A DNA stretch of 64,000 nucleotides from Clostridia bacterium. GTDB lineage: Bacteria; Bacillota; Clostridia; Christensenellales; Maliibacteriaceae. Where the stretch lies: NCBI GenBank assembly GCA_017431145.1, contig JAFRLQ010000004.1, positions 62,001 through 126,000 on the forward strand, in the 5' to 3' direction. The notes below the pieces were generated by a model, which saw only the letters and a program-made list of their open reading frames with translations, was not told where the DNA came from and searched no databases. Position 1 is the stretch's first letter. Every line of letters starts with the position of its first letter. Both the position numbers and the translations under genes were made by a program. Positions 55,921 to 62,597 of this stretch are shown here, one piece after another.

Positions 55921-57675
55921 TCACCCTTCCATCCGGAAAAGAGTCTCATTCCACTCATGATCCTCACGCATGGTCTGCGCATCGGCAAGAAGGTAATCTC
56001 TGTAGATCAACGATCCCTGGTCCGGATCATCCCATGTCGGATCGACATAAACGACATCTCCGCCTGCTCTGCAGACGACCCAGGCGTGTTCAACACCGGC
56101 CGCTTTTCCGTTCACGATATACGCCTCGATCCCCATGTCCCTGAGAATCATCACGAGGCTTTCTGCATATCCAACACACACGCTTCTTCCCCGCAGAAGC
56201 GCTGCATAGGCAGACTGCACCTCAAACCCGAGATCTCCGCTCTCCACCGCGTCATAGTCATATTTTGTCAGAAGAACGATCCGGTCATGTGCCAGCTGCA
56301 CCCGCTGCTTCTCATCCTGCGTCTCTGCCATGATCTCCTGTGCCAAGCCGCTTGCAGTTTTGCACGCGTCCGCCGCAAGCTGCGGCTCGATATCGATCTT
56401 TGTCCAGTCACGGTTCAATTCAAGAAGCGGTCCGTAATCCAGCACCGGATTGCTCAGGAGGCTGATCTCATTCAAATTGGAAAGCCCGATGATCGGCGCG
56501 ATGTCAAATACATTGTTCATCGTCAGCTGAAGACGTTCAAGTTTTCCCATCCCGGACAGCGCGGTGATATCTGAAATATTGTTGTTTGCAAGATAAAGAT
56601 CCGTCATCTCCGTCAATCCGCTCAGTGCGTCGACCGAACGTATCTGATTGGATGTCAACCCCAGTACTTTCAGCTGCATCAGACCGGTCAGAGGTTCCAG
56701 ATCACTGATCGAATTGTCGTTTAGCCAGAGGACCTGAAGCTGCGGCATGTCACGGAGAAATCCGATATCGCTGATACCGCATTCCATGGCCGACAGGTTT
56801 GTCAGTTTTGTAGCAAGTGTGATCTGCGACGGATCACTCAGGGGATTCCCGTTCACGGAAAGAGCGAACAGTTCATTCAGTTCTCCCACGCAGGAAATAT
56901 CCGTAAGGCAGTTCCCGTTCAGAGAAAGCGCCTGAAGCTGTGTAAGACTTCCGATACCGCTCAGCGCCGGCAGCGCATTGTCGTCCAGATTCAGAAGCAG
57001 CAGCTGAGGCACGCTGCTCACCCATCCTGTTTCAGTGATTCCGCAGTTTTTCAGCGTCAGCTCCTTCAGCCGGAACAGTTTCCCAAGTTCCTCGGGATGA
57101 CTCACGGTCTCCCCTTCGATCTTCAGCGAGCGGATGCCGCGGATATCCGCGCAGGACAGGACACCGTCGCTCCTGCCGCATGCAGCACGTACGTTCGCAT
57201 TGATAACAGGATCCGTAAAGGATACGGGGATCATGCTCCAATAATGCTTGTCCACATCGATATCCGTCTCGGGAATGTTTTCCTGCAAATGCTCCAGTAT
57301 CTCTATCTGATCCTCCGCATACCGGAACTCATCACCCACGATCAGCGTCTGCAGTCTCGCGCAGGACAGAAGCGGGGTTACGTCGCTGACGATCGCTCCA
57401 GACAGATCCACACTCTGGAGATTCGGCAGCCCGCTCAGATCCGTCAAGTCCACCGTATCCTGCGATTCGACCACCAGCGCTGTGATGCCACCAATCTCAT
57501 CAAAGAAGACCGCGCCTTCCGGTTTTTTTCCGAGCGCAGCAGCTGCTGCATGGTGCACAGCCTCATCACGCCACTGCACACGCACATGATCCGTGCCTCG
57601 CGCACACGCGGAAAAAACAGTCAGGATCATGACTGCAACCAGCATCCAAATGATTCTTATCCGGGATCGACGCAA
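55921..57675 (-). CDS. Lipoprotein with leucine-rich repeats and transglutaminase-like domain
   Basis: This 584-residue secreted protein has a signal sequence ending LTVFSAC, with the likely lipidated Cys24. About 20-22-residue leucine-rich repeats of internalin type run from roughly residue 75 to 425 (for example LFALSVNGNPLSDPSQI and QVLWLNDNSISDLEPL). A C-terminal transglutaminase-like domain has a full papain-type triad: C500 in GRSVCVGYAE, H530 in EHAWVVC and D545 in YVDPTWDDP. Such domains act as proteases or crosslinkers; the substrate is unknown. The start is TTG with AAAGGAG 8 bases upstream; a TAAAAT -10 lies near 57714. Confidence 0.85.
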   Translation of the reverse strand: MRRSRIRIIWMLVAVMILTVFSACARGTDHVRVQWRDEAVHHAAAAALGKKPEGAVFFDEIGGITALVVESQDTVDLTDLSGLPNLQSVDLSGAIVSDVTPLLSCARLQTLIVGDEFRYAEDQIEILEHLQENIPETDIDVDKHYWSMIPVSFTDPVINANVRAACGRSDGVLSCADIRGIRSLKIEGETVSHPEELGKLFRLKELTLKNCGITETGWVSSVPQLLLLNLDDNALPALSGIGSLTQLQALSLNGNCLTDISCVGELNELFALSVNGNPLSDPSQITLATKLTNLSAMECGISDIGFLRDMPQLQVLWLNDNSISDLEPLTGLMQLKVLGLTSNQIRSVDALSGLTEMTDLYLANNNISDITALSGMGKLERLQLTMNNVFDIAPIIGLSNLNEISLLSNPVLDYGPLLELNRDWTKIDIEPQLAADACKTASGLAQEIMAETQDEKQRVQLAHDRIVLLTKYDYDAVESGDLGFEVQSAYAALLRGRSVCVGYAESLVMILRDMGIEAYIVNGKAAGVEHAWVVCRAGGDVVYVDPTWDDPDQGSLIYRDYLLADAQTMREDHEWNETLFRMEG

Positions 57676-57747
57676 ACTATGCTCTCCTTTTTTTTCAGTG
57701 AGATGTCCCTATTTTATCATGTTTCGAACCATTCGGAAACAAAAGGA

Positions 57748-57778
57748 AAGCGGCAGCATTCCTGGATGCCACCGCCTT
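57748..57778 (-). terminator. Terminator after the split transketolase genes
   Basis: An imperfect stem (AAGGCGG...CCGCTTT with inner GCAT/ATGC pairing) lies on the minus strand, followed by CCTTTTG. It separates the sugar operon from the LRR gene. Confidence 0.6.
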
Positions 57779-57794
57779 CTTAGGGTATGTGATG

Positions 57795-58739
57795 TTATTT
57801 CTTTGCAATCGTTGCTTTTGCTGCAGCGATAATGTCCGCAGCAGTCATATGATACTTCTCTTTCAGTCCGGGAACGAATCCGACTTCGCCGAAATGATCC
57901 TGCACACCGATCGGGGTGACGGGAACACGGCAGTCGCCTTCATTCATCGCTTCCAGAACCGCAGAATAGAATCCGCCGACGACGTTGCTGTTCTCGCAGG
58001 TCACCACTGCGCCGGTCTTCTTCGCAGATGCGATCAGCGCATCCTTATCCAGAGGTTTGATGGTATGGACTTCGATCAGGTCGACATCGATTCCCTCTTT
58101 CGCCAGTTCTTCCGCCGCGATCTTCGCGTCCTGAACAGAAATGCTGTTTGCAAAGATGGAAATGTCTTTTCCGTCTCTCATCTTGAATGCCTTGAACAGA
58201 TCGATCTCATCTGTATCCTTGAAGATCGGATCTACATGAATCTTGCGCTGCATTCTGGTATAGACTGTGCCCTTGTACTCGATGATCTGAGGCATCAGTT
58301 TTGCCATCATGGTGTTGTCAACGGGTTCCGTCATGACGACATTGGGGATGCTGCGGATCACGCCGATATCCTCCATGCTCATGTGGGTACCGCCGTTCGT
58401 TTCCGCCGTGATTCCGGGATCGGATCCAAACAGTTTCACGTTCTGCTGCGCATAGAGGCAGGAGATCGTGATCTGATCGCATGCACGGCGCGCCATGAAG
58501 GGCGTGAATGTGCTTGCAACGGGGATGAAGCCGTATGCGGACAGGCCGCCGGCTACGGATACCATCGCCTGCTCTGCGATACCACAGTCAAAGAAGCGAT
58601 CGGGATATTTTGCACGAACTCTCAGCGTCCTGTGTGCACTGCCGAGGTCAGCTTCCAATACGACGATCCTGTCGTCTTTTTCCATCATGTCAAGCAGAAT
58701 GGTGGCGAAAGTATCGTTCATGTTCAAATTTTCGTACAT
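57795..58739 (-). CDS. Transketolase, C-terminal subunit
   Basis: This is the second half of a split transketolase: 314 residues covering the pyrimidine-binding domain (VLEADLGSAH with the catalytic Glu region, RFFDCGIAEQAMVSVAGGLS) and the C-terminal domain. It must pair with the product of the gene 14 bases upstream to bind thiamine diphosphate. It transfers two-carbon ketol units between sugar phosphates. Context, a sugar importer and a sulfoquinovosidase-like gene, suggests a catabolic rather than a housekeeping role. Confidence 0.93.
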   Translation of the reverse strand: MYENLNMNDTFATILLDMMEKDDRIVVLEADLGSAHRTLRVRAKYPDRFFDCGIAEQAMVSVAGGLSAYGFIPVASTFTPFMARRACDQITISCLYAQQNVKLFGSDPGITAETNGGTHMSMEDIGVIRSIPNVVMTEPVDNTMMAKLMPQIIEYKGTVYTRMQRKIHVDPIFKDTDEIDLFKAFKMRDGKDISIFANSISVQDAKIAAEELAKEGIDVDLIEVHTIKPLDKDALIASAKKTGAVVTCENSNVVGGFYSAVLEAMNEGDCRVPVTPIGVQDHFGEVGFVPGLKEKYHMTAADIIAAAKATIAKK

Positions 58740-58753
58740 GGATGCTTTCCTCC

Positions 58754-59590
58754 TTATCCCATAATTTCTTTCTTCGCGATCTCAAACTCTTCCTGAGTGA
58801 TCGCAAAGTGATGGCATGCTGCACCCTTCGCCTCAGCAAAGGAAACGCCTTTGCCCTTGATCGTGTTCAGGATGATCATGCTGGGTCTGCCGTTTTCCGC
58901 GCCATCTTTCTTCGCCTGGGCAACGGCTGCCTCGATCGCGTCCGTGTCATGGCCGTCGACGTCGTAAACGTTCCAGTTGAATGCTTTCCATTTCTCGCCC
59001 AGAGGCGCAAGTCCGCTGACTTCCTCAACGGTTCCGTCGATCTGGAGCTTGTTATAGTCTGTCATGCAGATCAGATTGCTCAGGCCTTTTGCCGCCGCAA
59101 TATGCGCAGCCTCCCAGACCTCGCCCTCCTGGGACTCTCCGTCACCGACGAGGCAGTAGATCGTCGCGCCGTCTTTCTTCAGTTTGGAGCCGTACGCCAG
59201 TCCGACCGCGCATGCGATGCCCTGTCCGAGAGAACCAGCCGTCATATCGATACCGGGCGTATGGTTCATGTCCGTATGGCTTGGCAGATTGGTGTTCAAT
59301 CTGTTCAGCGTAGTGATCCATTCCATGGGATAGTAGCCCTGATCCGCCAGAATAGCGTACATCGTGGGGCCTGCATGTCCCTTGGAGATGACCAGACGGT
59401 CACGTCCCTCTTTGTGCGGATCTTTCGGATCCAGTCCCTGCATCAGCTTGTACCGCAGCACTGTCAGCGCTTCAACGCAGGACAGGCAGCCGCCGATGTG
59501 TCCGGAACCGATGGATGCGATCCCTTCCATGATCAGGCAGCGGATGGTCTTGCATTTTTCAATGAAAAATGCCTTGTCCATGTTGCTCAT
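58754..59590 (-). CDS. Transketolase, N-terminal subunit
   Basis: The 278-residue product covers the pyrophosphate-binding half of transketolase: GSGHIGGCLSCVEAL, SKGHAGPTMYAIL, MTAGSLGQGIACAVGLA, and the ThDP/Mg motif VGDGESQEGEVWEA followed by NLICMTDYNKLQIDG. The start ATG 59590 has AAGGAGG 10 bases upstream; the longer frame to 59626 lacks a site. It is upstream of, and co-transcribed with, the C-terminal subunit gene. A hairpin at 59667-59695 separates it from the permease gene. Confidence 0.93.
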   Translation of the reverse strand: MSNMDKAFFIEKCKTIRCLIMEGIASIGSGHIGGCLSCVEALTVLRYKLMQGLDPKDPHKEGRDRLVISKGHAGPTMYAILADQGYYPMEWITTLNRLNTNLPSHTDMNHTPGIDMTAGSLGQGIACAVGLAYGSKLKKDGATIYCLVGDGESQEGEVWEAAHIAAAKGLSNLICMTDYNKLQIDGTVEEVSGLAPLGEKWKAFNWNVYDVDGHDTDAIEAAVAQAKKDGAENGRPSMIILNTIKGKGVSFAEAKGAACHHFAITQEEFEIAKKEIMG

Positions 59591-59666
59591 GCGAATCATT
59601 CCTCCTTGTTTATGATTTTTGTTCAATATCTTCAGGCACCCGTATAAAGCGCCTTTAGTTCATAAT

Positions 59667-59695
59667 AAGGTCCCGCATATCGAATGCGGGACCTT
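59667..59695. terminator. Perfect hairpin between the permease and transketolase genes
   Basis: A perfect 12-bp stem AAGGTCCCGCAT/ATGCGGGACCTT has a 5-base loop. On the minus strand it is followed by ATTATGAAC, not a proper U-run. It may be a partial terminator or an mRNA-stabilising element that lowers expression of the transketolase genes relative to the transporter, or the reverse. Confidence 0.6.
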
Positions 59696-59744
59696 GCGAA
59701 AGCAATCGGATGACAGGATCCCATATGCTTCTGTCTAAAGTTGA

Positions 59745-60734
59745 TTATGCAGCTTTCTTCTTTTTGCCGATCTTCAGTTTGCCCTTCACGGAGTCAAACA
59801 GAACAGCGCCGAGGATCAGCAAGCCTTTGATGATCATCTGCCAGTAAGCGTTGATGGCCAGATGGTTCATGCCGTTGTACATAACACCGATGATGAATGC
59901 ACCAAGGAATGTTCCGAAAACAGTACCATAACCGCCGCCGAATGCCGTTCCGCCGATAACCGCGGATGCGATCGCGTCAGTACCGTATTCAAGGCCGATC
60001 GTGGGCTGGCCGGAATACATACGGGATGCAATGATGACGCCGGAAAGTCCTGCAAGCAGACCGCAGATCGTATAGGCAGCGGTAACAGTCTTGGTATAGG
60101 AAATACCGGAGTGTTTCGCCGCTTCCATGTTGCCTCCGACAGCATACATGTGACGTCCGAGTTTTGTGCGTCCCAGAATCAGTGCCACGATAACCAGGCA
60201 GACGACCAGTACATAGAAAGGTTTCGGAATATGCAGGAAGTCGCCGTTGCCCAGACCGTTGAAGGTCTTGTCTATCGATTGTATTGGGTAACCGTTTGTA
60301 AATATATACGCAAACCCTCGAATAGTCTGCTGCATTGCCAGCGTGATGATGAAGGGCGGCAGCATGGTCTTGGAACGGACAAAACCGTTGATGAAGCCGA
60401 ACACGCCGCCTGCCAGCGTAGCCAGAATAATGGACAGCCAGACATTCACACCCCACAGGGAGTTCAGCACGACGACCAAGCAGCCTGATACAGCGCAGGT
60501 GGAACCGATCGAAAGATCGATACATCCGACGATCAGAACGCAGGTGATACCCGCTGCCAGAAGTCCGTTCACGCAGATCTGGCGGAACACCGTCATCAGG
60601 TTCTTATATTTCAGGAACGTGCTGGTGAAAATACCCAAAACCAGAAACATCAGGGCAATAGCGATGAACTGTGCAAAATACTTTCTGAAGAATCCGACGA
60701 CCGGATTCACTTTCTTAACTTGTTTGTTCTCCAT
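59745..60734 (-). CDS. Sugar ABC transporter permease (RbsC/XylH/MglC type)
   Basis: This 329-residue membrane protein has about nine to ten helices. It shows the CUT2-family stretches CVLIVGCIDLSIGSTCAV, LAGGVFGFINGF, LPPFIITLAMQQTIRGFAYI and the cytoplasmic RTKLGRHMYAVGGNMEAAKHSGI (quoted in part as GRHMYAVGGNMEAAKHSGI). CUT2 systems import ribose, galactose, xylose, autoinducer-2 and related sugars. Its ATG overlaps the stop of the ATPase gene. It should work as a dimer with that ATPase. No substrate-binding protein gene is in the window. Confidence 0.93.
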   Translation of the reverse strand: MENKQVKKVNPVVGFFRKYFAQFIAIALMFLVLGIFTSTFLKYKNLMTVFRQICVNGLLAAGITCVLIVGCIDLSIGSTCAVSGCLVVVLNSLWGVNVWLSIILATLAGGVFGFINGFVRSKTMLPPFIITLAMQQTIRGFAYIFTNGYPIQSIDKTFNGLGNGDFLHIPKPFYVLVVCLVIVALILGRTKLGRHMYAVGGNMEAAKHSGISYTKTVTAAYTICGLLAGLSGVIIASRMYSGQPTIGLEYGTDAIASAVIGGTAFGGGYGTVFGTFLGAFIIGVMYNGMNHLAINAYWQMIIKGLLILGAVLFDSVKGKLKIGKKKKAA

Positions 60735-62242
60735 TATTGTACTCCTCCTCCAGTAGTCGTTGCGAAACGCATAATCTTCTGCTGTGTGAATTCTTCTGTC
60801 GCGCCGTCAAGGATCGCTGAAATCTCGCCTTCATGCATAACGACGACACGGCTGGACATGTTGATGATCTCCGGAAGGTCCGAAGAAACGAAGATGATGG
60901 AAACACCTTCTTTTGCGAGCTGACGCATCAGCTGATAGATCTCATGCTTTGCACCGACGTCGATACCGCGTGTAGGCTCATCCATGATCAGGATGCGCGG
61001 CTCAGCGGCAAGCCACTTGGAAATAACGACTTTCTGCTGGTTTCCGCCGGAAAGATCTCCGCAGATCTGCTGAGGTCCGGTCGTCTTGATGGAGAGTTTC
61101 TGCCAGTATTCGTCGATGATGGCATTCTCTTTCTTCTTGTCGACACGGATGCCCTTGATGAATTTCTTCAGAACCGTGATCGTCAGGTTTGTTCCGACGG
61201 AATGTCCCAGAACAAGTCCGCATCCGCGGCGGTCTTCCGGAACCATTCCGATGCCTGCGTCGATCGCCTGCTGCGGATTCTTGAAATGGACTTTCTTGCC
61301 GAACAGCGTGATCTCGCCGGAATCGATCTTGTCAAGCGCGAAAATGGCGCGCATCAGTTCTGTACGTCCCGCACCGACCAGGCCGGAGAATCCGAGGATC
61401 TCGCCTTTGCGAAGCTGGAAGGAGCAGTCTTTCAGTTTTTCGTTGCTTACATGCTGCACGTCGAGCACGACCTCGCCGCCCTCGGCGCGTTCGCCTGCAT
61501 AGACCTCACCGATGGAACGTCCGACCATCATCTCAATGATGTCGTCTTCCGTCAGGCCGGCAACATCGCAGGTCGCAACATACCCGCCGTCACGAAGGAC
61601 CGTGATCCTGTCGCCGATTTCAAAGGTTTCGTTCATTCTGTGGGAAATGTAGATGATTCCTACATCCTTCGCTTTCAGGTCATTGACGATCACAAACAGC
61701 TCTTTGATCTCCTTTTCAGTCAGAGAAGAGGTCGGCTCGTCCATAATCACGACTTTCGCATTTCTGGAAACAGCACCGGCGATCTCAACCATCTGCTGCT
61801 CCGCAATGCTCAGGTCACGCACCTGAGAGCGGGCGTTCAGCGCCATGCCCATGTCGTCCAGGATCTTCTGCGCATTTTTGTTCATCGTCTTGAAGTCGAC
61901 CAGGCCAAATTTGTTCGTCGGTTCCTCACCGCGGAAGATGTTTTCCGCGACTGTCATGTTGGCGCACATTGACAATTCCTGATGGATCATGGCGACCCCG
62001 AGTGCTTTTGCCTCAACAGGTGATTTGATATTGACCTTCTCACCATCGAGGTAGATCTCGCCCTCATCTGCTTCATAAAGACCGTCAAGGATCTTCATCA
62101 GTGTAGACTTTCCAGCACCGTTCTCACCCATCAGAACATGAACCTCGCCCTTGCGGACTTCAAAAGTTACATGGTCAAGAGCGTGAACGCCACCGAACCG
62201 CTTGTCAATGTTTGCCATTCTCAATACGGTTTCATTTGACAT
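60734..62242 (-). CDS. Sugar ABC transporter ATP-binding protein (RbsA/MglA type)
   Basis: This 502-residue protein has two fused nucleotide-binding domains. The first has Walker A GENGAGKST near residue 40, signature LSIAEQQMVEIA and Walker B VVIMDEPTSSLTEKE. The second has the degenerate GLVGAGRTELMRAIF, the signature LSGGNQQKVVI and LIMDEPTRGIDVGAK. This is the CUT2-family layout. The ATG at 62242 has GGGGG 9 bases upstream; the longer frame to 62311 has none. It is the first gene of the sugar operon. Confidence 0.93.
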   Translation of the reverse strand: MSNETVLRMANIDKRFGGVHALDHVTFEVRKGEVHVLMGENGAGKSTLMKILDGLYEADEGEIYLDGEKVNIKSPVEAKALGVAMIHQELSMCANMTVAENIFRGEEPTNKFGLVDFKTMNKNAQKILDDMGMALNARSQVRDLSIAEQQMVEIAGAVSRNAKVVIMDEPTSSLTEKEIKELFVIVNDLKAKDVGIIYISHRMNETFEIGDRITVLRDGGYVATCDVAGLTEDDIIEMMVGRSIGEVYAGERAEGGEVVLDVQHVSNEKLKDCSFQLRKGEILGFSGLVGAGRTELMRAIFALDKIDSGEITLFGKKVHFKNPQQAIDAGIGMVPEDRRGCGLVLGHSVGTNLTITVLKKFIKGIRVDKKKENAIIDEYWQKLSIKTTGPQQICGDLSGGNQQKVVISKWLAAEPRILIMDEPTRGIDVGAKHEIYQLMRQLAKEGVSIIFVSSDLPEIINMSSRVVVMHEGEISAILDGATEEFTQQKIMRFATTTGGGVQ

Positions 62243-62342
62243 CACTTTACCCCCATTTAAGAATAAATGCTCGCCATTACAGACGGGAACCCAGAGATCA
62301 TAATGAATCATTCCTCTTTTCCCGTCGTTCTGGCTGCTATCC

Positions 62343-62364
62343 TAAGCTTATCGCAATAAGCTTA
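62343..62364. promoter_or_regulatory. Operator-like double palindrome in the sugar-operon leader
   Basis: TAAGCTTAT (62343-62351) and ATAAGCTTA (62356-62364) form a perfect 9-bp inverted repeat with a CGCA centre. Each arm also contains the palindrome TAAGCTTA. It lies about 60-80 bases downstream of the transcription start of the transporter operon and upstream of the glycosidase gene. It fits a LacI- or GntR-type dimer site. Confidence 0.6.
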
Positions 62365-62384
62365 CAGCCGGTCACTATATGTTG

Positions 62385-62398
62385 TGATGCGGTTTTCA
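62385..62398 (-). promoter_or_regulatory. cre-like site (catabolite control), weak
   Basis: On the minus strand TGAAAACCGCATCA matches 12 of 14 positions of the CcpA consensus TGWAANCGNTNWCA, but one mismatch is in the central CG. It lies just downstream of the predicted transcript start, where cre sites repress. Confidence 0.3.
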
Positions 62399-62430
62399 TG
62401 CTGCACCGACATCACGTTGCTAATATAAAT

Positions 62431-62459
62431 ATTTTATCTGTACCATCTGTATGTGTCAA
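62431..62459 (-). promoter_or_regulatory. Promoter of the transporter-transketolase operon
   Basis: A perfect TTGACA (62454-62459) and TAAAAT (62431-62436) are 17 bases apart on the minus strand. The transcript would have a roughly 180-base leader. The 355-base gap between the two divergent genes holds this promoter, the palindromes and the glycosidase promoter. Confidence 0.85.
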
Positions 62460-62559
62460 CAATTTTCAGGACATTCTTTCCCGCATCTCCCGGTCGTGTT
62501 TTCCTTCCGGAAACAACCTCACTCCGTTTTTTCCCGTTTCAAGTACCGCGTGAATCCTG

Positions 62560-62565
62560 TATAAT
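62560..62565 (+). promoter_or_regulatory. -10 of the GH31 glycosidase gene
   Basis: A perfect TATAAT lies 32 bases before the ATG; the -35 (TTTCAA, 17 bases upstream) is weak, as expected for a regulated promoter. Confidence 0.6.
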
Positions 62566-62597
62566 AGTTCTTAATTAGAAACGTGAAAGGAGATCCT

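Noticed and set aside
62371-62416. A riboswitch in the transporter leader
   Set aside because: A bulged GTGATG/CATCAC stem can form, but I recognise no known aptamer pattern; the palindromic operator explains the region better.
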